A stretch of 64,000 nucleotides of DNA from Onchidella celtica (Eukaryota > Mollusca > Gastropoda > Systellommatophora > Onchidiidae), in contig OZ007570.1 in NCBI GenBank assembly GCA_963931925.1, positions 64,287,370-64,351,369 of the forward strand, read 5' to 3'. The translations under genes and the position numbers were made by a program. The notes under the pieces were generated by a model. It made no database searches, was not told the origin of the DNA, and worked only from the letters and a program-made list of their open reading frames with translations. Positions 1 through 59,612 of this stretch are shown here, piece after piece. The number at the start of each line of letters is the position of its first letter. Within the stretch, counting starts at the first letter, position 1.

Positions 1-699
1 ACAAAGAAGCAAAGGGGGAATCTGTCACTTTCTGGACAGACAGGTGGGCGCACTAAACACGAGTACAAATATGACTCACGTAAAGAAAGACTTATCTGTA
101 AAGTAAATAGCGCCGACTGATTACGAAACGCAAAACTAATAAAATTGCAACAAATGACTGACAGTACCTAGCAAATTCATGAATGGAATACACAGAAAAT
201 CTAGGCAAAACAGAAAAAAAAAGTGTCAGAATCTGTCTTTGCTTGAATCTCCTCGATCTACACTGTTTATCACAATACTCCCAGTTTCTACAAAAACATT
301 TCATTACATTTTGCAATCGGTTCCCTCCATTAATAATAAATTGCATTAATATTTAGACTACCGAGTGTCCCCACATGGATACCAGCATATTCCATGAACC
401 TGCAAATGAATAAATATCCACTGCGCCCAGAAACTGATGTTATAGCGTTGCCTGATCATTGACTATTTTGTGGACTGAGTAAATCCACCCATAGTTTGTC
501 CTCTGGCAGTTTTTTTTTTGTTGTTGTTACTTTTTAGGGAGTGGAGGAACTGGATTATAAGGCTGGATTAGATTGTGTAATATGTCAGAGTAAAGAAACC
601 TGCAAGATACGTTTTTGTACATTTTTGTACCTTGGAACAGGGATATGTAATACGAAATGTTCAAAGCACCGATATATCGGCTCATAGCGGTCAAAGGAT
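1..699. other. Sequence downstream of the alpha-arrestin gene, nothing recognised
   Basis: AT-rich sequence with no coding pattern. Short open frames on the minus strand lack any familiar motif. No RNA gene or repeat structure was recognised apart from a T/TTG run near 510-532. Confidence 0.5.
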
Positions 700-1029
700 A
701 ATTAATGACTCGAGACTGTGCCTTATTTGCCTCCATTTTATTTCCTATTGGTACCAACCAGCCCATATATATTTGAAACATATTTATAGCACAGAATGAA
801 AGATGTGCGTTGGACTGGGCCGCTATATCGTTTTATGGTTGTCAAAGAGTAATAGAGCTAGGATTGTGCCTTAATTATTTTGCCTCTCTTCTATTTCACT
901 GTGGTTTTTACCATCCTACTCCCTTCTGTTTAACCAATGGCAGACATGTCCTTGAATGGTTTAACCATCCTAACCTTTCAGTTTGACCAATGGCTACTCA
1001 CTAATGTCCTAGTGTTGGGTGGCCCTCTG
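700..1029 (-). other. Probable 3' UTR of the alpha-arrestin gene with candidate poly(A) signal
   Basis: Downstream of the TGA the minus strand carries the first AATAAA at 737-742, about 290 nt past the stop, so cleavage near 705-725 is plausible. The segment contains diverged internal duplications: a block with CCATCCT and ACCAATGGC occurs near 911-945 and again near 966-993. A longer block with TGTGCCTTA and TTTGCCTC occurs near 718-765 and 868-912. Function beyond UTR is not evident. Confidence 0.45.
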
Positions 1030-47126
<46,097 letters not shown>

Positions 47127-48431
47127 CTGCAGAATACATAGATGAGAAAAAAATGAATAAAATCTCCCTGTCACATTACTGTCAGGTCAGTTTATACGTG
47201 GCTAATAACCCGTTGTTGTTTTTTTTAACAACATAAAACCATTCGGGAATCACAATATAACAAAAAACAACAACAACAACAAAGGACAAAAAAACAAGAT
47301 ATTTCGCAACTAATCATCTCTGAGCAATAACCTGGCACAGAAACTGAACTGCCAGTCATCCAATTGCGCGTTCACTCAGTGTAATTCTTCAATTCAGGCC
47401 TATGATCACCCTTAAATCAAACACAACATTTAACGATACAAACGCAGCGATATCGATTTAGTTAGTTTTATTGGAACATTAAAATTCCAAAGATTTCTGC
47501 TCAATGAAAACAAAAAAAATTATATTCTGCAATGATTTAAAACATTTACGAAGTTAACCGCCGAAGGTTCACTGAAAAAACAACAGCAACAACAACCAAA
47601 CCTTATTGCTTGAGCAGCGATTCTGTTCCCGACAATACTGCAAACTTTCGTGCAATAATATGATAATACTAGTGTAACAGTTGGTGTAAATTTCAGCACG
47701 CTATAATAGGGAGAGTTAGATGATCTGAACTGCTACCCTTTAAAAAAACAAAACTGTCACGAACAGTAGTAAAATGAATAAAACCAGGATCCGATGAACA
47801 CTTAACACTAACGTTTAGTAACTGTAAATAAGAGCTGGATATCTCACAACTTACTTACGCCTAGCGGGAAAGGCACTCAAATTTGACTAAGTAAACTAAA
47901 ATAGATCTTGACACATGAGGAATAACTGGATTTTGCGCAACCACACCTACTCGCCTGGCCCTCCTTATATAATATATTCTGTCCGAACGTTCAGGAAGCG
48001 GCTTGACCGTCCAACTAGCACGATACAGACCCAGATCATGCGAGATACATACCAATTTTGTCCAATCACACACGAACACGTCAATATATTACATCACTCC
48101 AAGGCCAACTTAGAGTAAGTAAGTCCAACACGAACACTTTAGTACCTTCTCGACTTTCTCGATTTTCTACAGTGAAACAAACAAGCCACACAGTGAGACA
48201 TCAAAAAAATATACCGGCCGTGCTGGCGAGAGAGAGATAGAAAGGTCGCCGAGTGCGACCCGCAATACGGGGGTGAGACAATAATTCTCGATCAAAACAG
48301 TGAGACGCCACAACTAGACTAAACTGTATACAATGCAATAATGGCTGTTATCAAGGTGAATTATCAAAAAAAAAAACAAACTCAAACTAACCAAACGTCT
48401 TGTGAAAAACGTAATCTTGCCTGGTGTAGTG
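47127..48431. other. Upstream or intron 1 sequence, nothing recognised
   Basis: Sequence beyond exon 2, expected to be intron 1 of the alpha-arrestin gene. AT-rich, with CAA/TTG runs (near 47214 and 47266). No exon with the arrestin N-terminal pattern was found. Confidence 0.6.
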
Positions 48432-48855
48432 TAATAATAATAATAATAATAAAAATAATATAAGTACATTTATATAGCGCCAATCCCCATTGAAGAGCCC
48501 TAGGCGCTTTACACTGACCTGTTAAAATCATCATTCTCACGCCCATTCACTCTGCACAAGTCCATCTCACAATCTACAAATAACTTTCAAAGAGGTGCGT
48601 TTTCAGATTCTGTTTAAACAGCTCAAGTGATGCTGTTTCCCGTAAATTTACTGGAAGAGAATTCCACAAGGTGGGTCCAGAAGAAGAAAACGCACGCTCA
48701 CCATAGTGTTTAAAAGAAGCTCGTGGTGTTGTGATGTAACTGGCACTCTCTGATCGTAATGTCCTTGTAGGTCTATATGGAGTAATAAATTCAGAGAGAT
48801 AGGGTGGGAAGTTTTGAGTGTAGCCATTCGAGTTCTGAAAGGTGTCATAATTCAA
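48432..48855 (-). mobile_element. L2/CR1-like LINE 3' fragment
   Basis: The minus strand encodes about 93 residues typical of the end of L2/CR1-type reverse transcriptase ORFs: PPYLSEFITPYRPTRTLRSE, then YGERAFSSSGPTLWNSLPVN, then LRETASLELFKQNLKTHLFE. After the stop comes the characteristic GGCGCTATATAAAT end and an (ATT)n tail at 48432-48455. The catalytic domain is missing, so this is a 5'-truncated dead copy. No clear target-site duplication was found. The tail is at the low-coordinate side, so it is inserted in the same orientation as the arrestin gene. Confidence 0.85.
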
Positions 48856-49890
48856 AATTCAACCCAAATAAACCAAGACCAAGAGTTTAGGCATCATGAC
48901 TGCTGGGGCTGTACAGTTATTGTAGACGTACATTTTGATAACGACAGAAGTGACGCCATTGTGATGACTGAAAAACTGGTATAGATTACTGTGCCTTGTT
49001 AACTACAACAACAGAAATTCACAGTTATGGTGATGGTCATTTGAATTATCAATCCATGGTGATGGTTGTTGTCGTAAATTCTGTTGTTGTTTTACATGCT
49101 GTGGCTATAATCGATTTGCCTGTAACGTGACAGAAACAGGGCGGCAATGATCATCATTGTGGCGGATGTTACCGGCGCAAATGACAGTTTTCAGCATAAC
49201 CTACTGTATTCAGTTTTTATCTCTTCATTCAGTTTCCCCCCTATGTATTACGTGGGCTGAGCACTATTGTCCTTGTCCATACAGCTCACACCAGTGCACA
49301 TCGCAGGCAGAACAGATAACCGATGTTTACTGTGGAACAAAGTGTCTGCAGGGAGATAACACAGATCGGATTACCTCAAAAATATAGATAAATAGTAACG
49401 TGCAGCTTTCACCTGCCTGCACTGATATGCCACTGCAGACAAATCCAATCTGTCTCTCATGTTTTGTAATTATATTTGTGGCCTTCACAAAACTTTAACG
49501 GAACCTGAAACCGCGATACTTCTCTCACGTGTTTCACACAGAAACTGGAATTAAAGGAGCGAAAAACACATCCTTTATTTTGTCTCCCAGAAAAGTTAAG
49601 TGCCGAATGCCATAATGATATTGCCATCATCAAGTGACACTCTGCAACATATACAAGCGATGCCTTCTCTGACTGACTAAAGAAGTAACTGGGGCACATG
49701 TACGGTGAGTTCAATATGGCAAGCACGGCGGTAGATCGATTATCATGAAAATTTACAGGCAAACCTGAGCAACCATATGACAAAATCCTAGGTTAACTGG
49801 TATAAGAAACAATTCCAGCCGGAAGCGGATGTTGTCTGTCGAATCGTATGCGAGAATGGCGTTCATAACATGTCGCCCATACCCTTTCTC
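48856..49890. other. Anonymous sequence
   Basis: No gene, repeat array or mobile element recognised. Short open frames on both strands lack motifs. Confidence 0.5.
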
Positions 49891-50035
49891 GAGTTAACAG
49901 CTTTTTGCGGATTATTCCTCGTTTGCACTTTATAAATTTATGCTCTGACAGAACATTCGCAGGTACATTCTCTTAAAGATCGGGCTAGTATTTTTCGAGT
50001 CGACTCATTAAGAAAAGGCTTCTCTTTTTTTTCCT
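49891..50035. repeat. Dispersed repeat, copy 2
   Basis: Diverged partner of 31494-31660, in the same orientation. Shared blocks are TTTTTGCGGATTATTCCT, TTATGCTCT and, further on, TTTTCGAGT with TTAAGAAAAGG. Class unknown. Confidence 0.5.
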
Positions 50036-53000
50036 ACGTCCTTTTTCCCGGCTCGATGTTTTTGTCGAACAGTCAGACACTGGAAGTACGCACTGGCCAC
50101 CAGCTGTGCAGAACAAACTCACTTACCTTACACACTGTCATTCATCAACATTCTGTCCTGATTACAAAATGATCAACTTTCCTCACCCCACAGCGAAGAA
50201 ACATTAAATAACAAGTGCGTTTGCTACAGACTTAGTCAGATCAGCACTGTCACAAATACTCGAGTGTCCGTTCCTATTTCTATAAGATTCTATGAGAATG
50301 ACGTCCAATGACGCCGGCGCCGAAGGAAATTTGTATTAAGACATGCTGCCACAAATTCCTAAAGGTGTAAGAGGGTTATCAAACCCAGTTACCCATTCCT
50401 CCATCCTCTCAGTTATCCCCCAGCCCACATGTCCACCCCCCCCTCCCGGTTCCATCTACCCTTTCCAGAAGCCCCTGCAGGCCCACAAATGTTCACTTTG
50501 TATCCAGACATGCAAGTGTCTGAACAACACCACAGGTAAACAAAAATCTGCTGATTGCAGGGAATTAAGAATGTGAGTCACAATTAAACAAAGCAAACAA
50601 TAACCTTTTTTCCCTGCAGCTGGTTCTTCTGGGTGGCTTTCTGATCTGTTTTCAATACCGGGCAGGAAACACTTGGGTGTCGCACATTATAAAGCGCCTT
50701 CGGTTTAAAAACATGTTCATAATTGCTTTTGTGAACAGGAAGTCTAGTCCAAGTAACCCAACATTTTTATTTCGCTAACTTCCACATGGTTACGATTTAT
50801 CATAAAAAAACGCAAACAGATTTGGTGCAGATGTAATTATGTCATGTGCCCCAAGAAACTCTCTATGAGGAGAAAGGAAATGCTTTTGTAGAATATCCCG
50901 CTTACATATAATATAGGCGACTCAAACGTCTTGTAAAAACGCGCAATATTAATTCTGACATCGGTATAAATCAGTTCAAGAATCCACTGCCAAACTAAGA
51001 ATGACATCAGCAACATACAATTCTTGAAACTGTGTGTTATTATCACCCTATCATCACAAGCGCTGTAACAATGTGATGTTCGAACAGTAATAAGCAGGGA
51101 ATTGCAGGCATAATTATCAAGGCAGCGCTCCTGAAGGTCAGACTCAAAGTGATAACGCCCATGCCTCTTCTCACACCTCTCTTCTGTATTTTTCATCTTT
51201 TTCTTCCACTTCTCGCCACCCGCATTCTCGCATCCAATACAAGGCTACATCCATCATTGTAATCATGAGCATAACACCCTTACTAGACGGCGTACTTCAT
51301 TGACTACAAATTTGTCCTGACAGTCAACAAGAGTTTTCTCTGATAAACTCTACACCATACACCCGTTCATTCATCCTCATTATCATCCACTCCAGGGAAT
51401 TCATGGGGCCGGAGGCTGCCAGATACGGGCGTGTTGACGTAAAAAAAAAATTTGATTTTCTTAATTACATATTTATTATTATGAATGAGTTATGGAATTT
51501 GTATATACTGAAGAGTGATTTGTACATTACTGACCCATTTATACTGTGAAACCTGGCAGGATCTGAGATAAGAGCAAACTGATTCCGTGTCGGGATGCGT
51601 GGAGAGAGTCACTCGTTTAGACCATGTGAACTCCGCTAGACACAACATGCAAAAACGAAACAAAAACAGAGCATGTGAAATTTGTTGTTCCGCTTCAATC
51701 ATATCTCTGTCTGTCTGTCTGTCTGCCTGTCTGTCTGTCTGTCACTCTCTCTGTCTGTCTGTCTCTCTCTCTCTCTCTCCTTGCCCAAAAACCGTTAAGC
51801 AACCTCTCCACATATCACCGACAAGGTCTATAAAAACAACGAGAAATAATAACGATAGAGAAGGGAAAAAACCTCTTCACTTAGCAAGAATCTAAAACGT
51901 TCAAGAAAACAATTATCGCACTTTAACGCCGACAAAATTTCTATGGAACTGATTAAACCACAGTTGGATTAAATAACAATGCTTGAGGGTTCTGGTTCCT
52001 TTTCGCGCACGAGAAAAAAACATCACATATCGAGAGTCTTCCTGTAAACAAAGGAACACCTCTGATTCACCGCTTCTCCAAACTGTTTGAAGTGGAAACC
52101 TCAGACTAGTTAAGATAATGAAGATAAGAAGAGATAAATGTTGGAGTGAATCACTCAATGCATGTTGTGTTATACGTGCGCACAAAGAAAGCCGTAAACC
52201 CTTACAAAGTTCTACGAGGGCAAGGCCGTTGATCGCTAGTTACACTGGCATGCTCCTGCTGTCCCATATTCGTGAACATTAGAAAGAGTTTTATCACTAA
52301 TATCAGATAATTACTACAACGAACTTAAATTTGTAGTTCATATTTTGCTGAGATCCCCATGCTGTATTTTGAAAGAGGAATTCTTGCTACCAGTAACTGA
52401 GGCTATTTTCTGAACTCTTCTAACGGTGTCTTTTTGTTTGAAATTTGGAAAAGTTGTTTTTTCCGATGCCAGTTACATTCCCTTTCCAAAGTCTCAAAAA
52501 ATGAAATAGAGGAATACTCAGAATGAATGCAAATGGGATTCTTACGTTTATCGCCGAAACGTTCTCCATAATATGACTACCTCAAGCGCCTACAGGTGCA
52601 AACAAATTTACTGATTACGAATCTTTCAATTTTCTTAAAGTACTTGTTCTATTTTTTGTTTATATCAGAAACAGTTTCCCGAGCTGCTGATGAAATTTTC
52701 CCGAATTTGAACGATAATCTAGACATCAGGCGCCAGCGAGCCACACAAGCGTTTATTCTAAAATCCCCATCGGCTTTCTTCCCATTCGGCAATTCAACGG
52801 CTCTATGTGTTTTCCGAAGGTCCTGCGGACACGAGTGTTTAGCGGACTGATCAACGCATCTTTCCTCACCATTCGGCGACCATGAATAACAAGGAATACC
52901 AGCGCACTGACTCATATAATATAAAGGTGAGTAGTAGAGGCGCGTGCGGTACTCAAAGTTTAAATAACAGAGCCCACCTACAGTCGCACAGCGACCCAGA

Positions 53001-55800
53001 CCTACTGCTTTTCCGTCAATCAAATCAAACACAATTTATGTAAGAAAGCTCACAGAGCCTACCGCCACCCGAGCACTGTCGATATAACCTTCTTACATAA
53101 CAGTAGCTGTGATCTCAAACGAGATTTACCTTTCAAGTGCACCAAATTACACCAGCAAATCATGAAATAATAAATAATTCTATCAAGCTTATGATTCAAA
53201 AGAACAAAACAATTGGACAAAACATTTAGGGGCGTCAACTTGAAGAAACTGCCTTTTTCATTTTAACTTCAAGGGAGAACGAACTGGAAGAACGCCAAAA
53301 GATAACTGGTTCATTTAAAAGTAATAACATAGTTTTGTCTTTTGCCGTGACGCATACTAGCCACGAAATTATACACAGGCAGGAGCCATGTAGTTCATAA
53401 ACTGGCAAATCTGTCACAAAGAATAGACTTTCATGCGCACTTAAGGTTAACTAACTATGTACTGTCTCTCTGGGTATCTCGCTTACAAAGCATCTCTTGT
53501 ACTTGACATTCCACCAAACATAAGACTGAAACTACATTTGCCAATCTGCTGGTTTTCCGCTGCATCGAAATAAATGGATCGCTGGTTGTCAAACCACGCC
53601 GATTACACAAGACTGTACATCTTCTATGATTGCTATTGTGTCTCGATGGCGCTACAGTGACGGATAGGACTGGGATCCCACACCCTCCTTGAACACCAAA
53701 TGAATGGGCATGAAGATAAATAAGTGCAGATACAGCAGACTTAAAAAGTGAACATGATTGGTCTGGAAAGCCATCGAATCCCATATAACTTCACAGACTG
53801 ATGTATAGGTGGTGTGAATGGATCTTACAAGACTGAGCAATCCTGGGCATTAACCCCTTGCAGGCGACTATTTATTTTCCCCTCGGCGAGTTATCCTCAG
53901 TGCTGTTCTTTCGATATTTCTGAATACAGGAGCATCCGGTATCAGCACAAACAGCTCAGGCTCTTGATCGGGGGACATAGATCTAGCGGTTTACATAGAA
54001 AGCTCTTGCTGAACAGCGAACACAACTCTGTATTTTCTGATTGGCTTTGTCATTTGACTAGGTCCTCCTAACACTATCCACTAACTGAAGGGATTCAGTA
54101 CACATGATGAGCAAAGGTCGATTGCATTTTCTGTGTGAGAAATGCCATGCGCATGAGATTTTCTCTGAAACAACCTACCACTTAAACATTCACACCTCAG
54201 TGTTGAAAAATGTCCCCTTCTCTACTCTGAATTTTCATCCCTTGAAATGCCTGCATTCAAATTCACACTCTTAAAGCGAAGTAATGTAAATATAACACCA
54301 AACAGATGTTACAGTGAAACAATGCTGTACAAAGTGGATAAACGACAAACAAAGCCATGTTTCTGCGTCTTCTAAGGTGTTAGTGTTGGAAGTTACGTCA
54401 TTCTTTAGTTATTTTACACGCAAAGCAAGAGGAAGGCACAAATAAAGTATTCAAATCCTGTGGCTGGTTGTTATTGACGCTGATACTACTGGTAATAATT
54501 ATTTTCTGTGTACATCCTGGATTTTGCCCCGAAGTCCACATAAACAATCATTGTTTAAATAATTGACAAAAGCAGCTGAACCGGAGGTTTAGATCTCTAT
54601 GTATGATATAACCATAGGATATGTTTTGGTATCTTAGAATTAAATTGACGAAGATAAATTTAAATGCTGTGAAAAATAAGCTCTTTCATAATGGAAGATT
54701 TATTTTCAACTTTTTGTGCAGTCCTCCCAAGATAAACTGAGCAAAGAAAGAGAGATGTTAGCCTCGTTAAGGAAATCAAATGGTTTATATTTTCAGGTTT
54801 TTTTCATTCCAATTAACATTAAATATACGGGCACGAACATTTTCATGCAGTATTCGATTAGCAAAATTTCAACGGATATCCATTCCACTAGTTATCTCTC
54901 TTTTTCACACACATTTAATGAAATAAAGAATTCTTTCATAATAATGTGAGCAATTAAACATGAGGTGACAAGGATGCCAAATGCCATGAAATAGACAGAT
55001 ATCGCCCCATTAGCCTGGTGACGGGAGGTCCTCTCGGTCAATGAAACAATTCATGCTAGGAACAAATTTAAAAAGTTTATACAATTATTCCGCACAGTTG
55101 AATTTTACAACTCAAATTTCTTTGCACTTCAGATTCATAACGTCACAGTATCAGCCAAATAAAATTAAAAACAGAAAAGTATAATAGATAAAAAGAGAAG
55201 CAATTTAAATAAATTACTAAGTGACAGTTCTTTCATCATCATTACTTCCCCTTCTAATCCCCCCTCATCATTCGAAGCAAGCCGGAGAGGATCATCTAAG
55301 GGGGGGGGGGTGGATGCAGATAGAAGATCCTCAGGAGAAGAGATATTTTATTTGAGTATGCACACCTGGTTTCACCACTAATGTTCTCTTGGAGCCGGTG
55401 CAAGAAACAGTGAGTCCAGCTTATGTCATAATACCTCGTCTCCTGATTATCATTGTCTTCGGGTAAATGCAAATTCCAAAACCCCACGTTAACAACCTAT
55501 TACCAAGTTATAAACACAGAAGCTTGATTATGACACACTTCCTTCACGAAAGTGTGTAAATTCCATCAGGGCACACAGACTTGAGAAGCAAAATAATGTC
55601 AGTAACGCCAGCTAGAAGATTTGCTATCAAACCAACTTTTGGACGCATGGACAAGGGTTTGTGGAGTTTAACATCAAAATGCACTGAGCAGTGATCGCTG
55701 GCCCTTCAGAATGCCAGCACGGAAGAGTATGTTGTCTGTTGGGGAGGAAACATCTTACAAAAAGCTAAAAATAAGATCAATATTTTAATTTAAAAAGCAT
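50036..55800. other. Anonymous sequence with a (CTGT)n tract
   Basis: A CTGT/CT microsatellite lies at 51702-51779 and a G run at 55302-55311. At 52649-53032 both strands are open with GC-richer, CpG-containing sequence, but no domain is recognisable. No other structure was seen. Confidence 0.5.
51702..51779. repeat. (CTGT)n / (CT)n microsatellite
   Basis: Tandem CTGT units with two interruptions, then a CT run. Confidence 0.97.
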
Positions 55801-55815
55801 CAAAAATTTGTAACT

Positions 55816-56254
55816 GTGATCTGCCATAATTATTTTGATGAACTGTACACTGGTGCTTGTATTAAAAAAGCTAATAATATAATCAACGACCCCCAACATC
55901 CCCTGAACAAAGAATACATAAGATCTGTAAGAAGTTTAAGGCTGTTGTCAAAGAAAACTTCAAATCGTTTATTCCATCATCAACTAGGATGTTACAATAA
56001 TGCCATCATCTTGATCGTAATCTGTGTACAGTTGAATTGTGTCCTGCGTGTCAGGTCAGTGTGTTTTAGTAACGGAAGCATATTGTGTGCACTGTTAATT
56101 TTGTTTATTTATTAGTGTGTGTGTATATATGTGTGTGTGTGCGCGCTATATATCATAATTTTTGTTTCTGTAACTGTATTGTTATGTATTCAATGATCAA
56201 AATAAATTTCCTTGTACAAGGACGAATAAAATTTATCTTATCTTATCTTATCTT
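55816..56254 (+). mobile_element. 5'-truncated LINE fragment with pentanucleotide tail
   Basis: The plus strand encodes HNYFDELYTGACIKKANNII, then NDPQHPLNKEYIRSVRSLRL, then LSKKTSNRLFHHQLGCYNNA. This follows the pattern at the end of many non-LTR ORFs ('A..I...P.HPL..E...L.SG.R......T.R......P.A...N'), although the SGRR block is replaced. After the coding part come a (TG)n run, AATAAATTTCC, and a tail of TTATC units (56234-56254). There is no catalytic domain. It is a different LINE type from the copies at 36445 and 60694. Confidence 0.55.
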
Positions 56255-57985
56255 CAACTTCTGGAAGACAAAATCGACGGGGCCTACCTTTTGTTGTTGT
56301 AATTGTTTTAAATTACAGTTGAAAACCACGCGGCAAAGCAAATGCTAGTAAGCATTTTTTTTTAAGCACTTTATTTTCTTTCAGAGTAAAATTTTGCTTC
56401 TGGTACGTTTTGATTTTCGACTTCTTATTCCTTGACAATCTATGGGGCAGTCAACAAATCATGAAAGCTGAGTTTCACAAAGACATGGGATCCCACGTTG
56501 CTCTTGGCATCAATGGAGAAATTACCAGCCTAACTTGTTTCAGGATGACATTAAGAACTAAAATTAACTATCAAACTATTTGCGGATGCGGCATCATAAT
56601 TTGTACATATTTGTGAAGCCATAGATGTGCCTGTACCTGACTGCAACAGCTGTGGTTGCTTTCCATTTTCTGCGGTATCGCCAGGTTACAGATCGCTACA
56701 CATCCCTTTATCCCTAGCCACCATCTCACATATGGATGTGTCCTATCAGTTTAACAACAGTTGTCTGTGAGAAGGCAGTGGGTAAAATTTCCAGAGTGCA
56801 CGAAAGTCTGCACTCTGTTGTCACCACAATCAGTGTGTCTGCATCAGGCCACAGTTATCACTGTTGCAGCAGCTCGGTTAGGCGTTATCATTGCCCAGTG
56901 AAGGTTTGCTGGCTTTTGATTATCGTGGGTTTAGTTTTCTTGTTCTAAACCCAAACATCGAGCCTGGGAGGTCTGGTAAGCAGGTAGGAATAACAGTCTG
57001 ATTCATGGCAGTTTTTGGCTTAAATTCGCGACCTTAGTTCTTGTTTGTTCCAATTCCACTTTTTGCACAAATGAGAAATTCCAAGTTGGACATTTGTGCC
57101 TTTAGTATTATGACAAGGAGTTAGAATAAATCGGAACTGTCAAACAGCTTGGTAAGTACCACAACGCATTTTAAACAAGTGTCAAAGTGTGCATTTGTTA
57201 TATCTCTTCCAGGTACTAAAAGAGCTCCAGTTTTTCGGAAAATGGAGATAACGCCTCCCCCCTCCCCTCACATCGGCTCCCCCACTATACATGTACACAC
57301 ATGCATTCGCACCCCCTGTTTGGTTTACTGCGGGAGAAATCCCCAATTTAACCACAGCGCTTATCAAATCTGAGATCGGAACAACCCACCGTTAGAAACT
57401 CATTGAATACTGCTCAGGACTTCTATTTGAAGACCACAAAAAGAAACATCGGAAGTTTCAAAGAGTACAAGGCACACTGAAGTCTATTTTGGGAGGAAAG
57501 TTTATTACTGTATGGCATTATCTGATCACTTTCATAAAGCTGTAATGCCACTTCATTGCTGTTTGTAACCCCTCTCTTCCTGTAAGCCGAGACTAGACAG
57601 GACGATCTAATACTGTGATTGTCAACTTTGGAGCAAATGTTTATTGGTAGGGCTATTTAAGTACAGGAACTGTAAAGGAGAAGTCCATGGAAGGAAAGAG
57701 CAAATCTCTCCCCTCATGGAAGAAATAGAATAAGAGGTTAAGCCACAACCATATTACACTTCTGGGGGATTAGGGGATTTTAGTTCCTGACCTGGTCGAT
57801 AGAAGGCAGTATATTGCCAGTGTTGTCTATTTTTATGCTTCATTTAAAATTCACTTATTCTCGGAAACTGGAAGTTCTTAGCGAAAATGTTTTCTTTTTA
57901 GTGGTCAGTACTCCGTCTGAAAAGATTTCACTTGGTATCCAATGTTCTAACTTGCAAATTTTCTCTACCTGTTCAAATAATTTAT

Positions 57986-58018
<33 letters not shown>

Positions 58019-59132
58019 GTGTCATAAATAATGTGGATTTTGGCATTCACTGGGCCACTGTCAATCACTTTTGCAAGATCCAGAATTTTGTCTACGGAAT
58101 CTGCCTATCTAGGCACAAATAGTTAAATATGCAACCTGCAACCTATATATCGCAAACCTATATCATTAAAATATTATCACCGTTAAAACCATTTTGGTTT
58201 CATACAAGGTGTGGCTTGAATTTAATACCCTAGGCTGGGTATGAATTCACTGACTAACTGACTGTCTGACTGCAGTCTCCACACCTTCCCAACATCATTA
58301 AGCAGCTCACAGGATGGAACACATCAACCTTACTGTTTTACAGATCACTCTAACAGCTCACAGGGAAAGTTACACCTCGCCCTGTCTTTTGAAGGATAAA
58401 CTGGAAACATATGGTCTCCAGAGAGGCAACAAATGTCTAAAACTGTCTAGAATCTATGTGGATGAGGTCTGTCTGGGCAGGAAGTACAAAGTTTAATGAG
58501 TGCAATACAACGTTTCTATACTTCAATGTCACTGACATCGTCTTCGCTCAATCTCTCGACCACCTGTCCTTACATTTATAATCTACATACACTGTTCCAC
58601 ATTGCTTGGTTACATCCAATTATACATCTGGTCAAATGTTTTCTACACTTCAAAGTTGCTGGTTATCCTACCCGTTGACTCATTCACCTACTACATACAT
58701 TCATACCAACATACGCATGTACACAATACATGCGCTCAAGCTGCGCCTTTCCATGTTTGATCCGTTTTAATTTCACAACTTAATTCATCATTTAAATTCA
58801 TCTTCATCAATTAATCTGATCTCTCAACATGCCCATCTGTCTGTCTGTCTGCCGGTCCGTCAGTCTGTATGTCCGTCCGCGCGACCTTCTGTCTGTCCAC
58901 ATTTTATTCATAATTCTTCAGACTTGGCCGTCCATTCAATAAACATGTCTTTCATCTCCCCATCTACAATGTTGTCCCCCAATTTCCAATTTGTCTGTCT
59001 GTCTAGCCTTCTATCTCTCCACTCATCCATCAACTACATATTCATCCCTGCATTCAAAAAAAAATATTCAAACCACGCCCCCTCTTTCCTTGATCCTTTC
59101 CTCCACTCTCCACCAGTTTATTCCCCATTCAC
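56255..59132. other. Anonymous sequence with minor simple repeats
   Basis: Contains a (TTA)n run near 57985-58018 and CTGT units near 58831-58895. A T/C-rich, weakly ATCC-like stretch runs from about 58900 into the 240-bp duplication. No coding motif recognised. Confidence 0.5.
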
Positions 59133-59612
59133 TAATCCACCTTTATACCCATCCATCTCTCTACTCACTAATCCGAACTATGTCAACAAATCTGTTATTG
59201 TTATCTCATGTCCATATGCCACTCACTGACAATGCTTCTCAGATCAAACGTCAGCAGTGTAGAGCTATGCCTACCTTGCAGTACCTCATCTCCCTGTCGG
59301 ATGTCTGCAAAATTGCGAATATCAGGCAAAAATGCACTGCATAGACCCACGCTTGCCGAGGGAATATTAGTTTAATCCACCTTTATACCCATCCATCTCT
59401 CTACTCACTAATCCGAACTATGTCAACAAATCTGTTATTGTTATCTCATGTCCATATGCCACTCACTGACAATGCTTCTCAGATCAAACGTCAGCAGTGT
59501 AGAGCTATGCCTACCTTGCAGTACCTCATCTCCCTGTCGGATGTCTGCAAAATTGCGAATATCAGGCAAAAATGCACTGCATAGACCCACGCTTGCCGAG
59601 GGAATATTAGTT
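59133..59612. repeat. Perfect 240-bp tandem duplication
   Basis: Positions 59133-59372 and 59373-59612 appear identical over their full 240 bp. They begin TAATCCACCTTTATACCCAT and end with GCTTGCCGAGGGAATATTAG plus TT. The unit is not simple-sequence DNA. The plus-strand open frames through it are in different frames and have no recognised motif. Confidence 0.95.

Noticed and set aside
52649..53032. 127-codon minus-strand open frame with CpG-containing sequence
   Set aside because: The plus strand is also open over much of it, the peptide has no recognised domain, and no retroelement or splice structure supports it.
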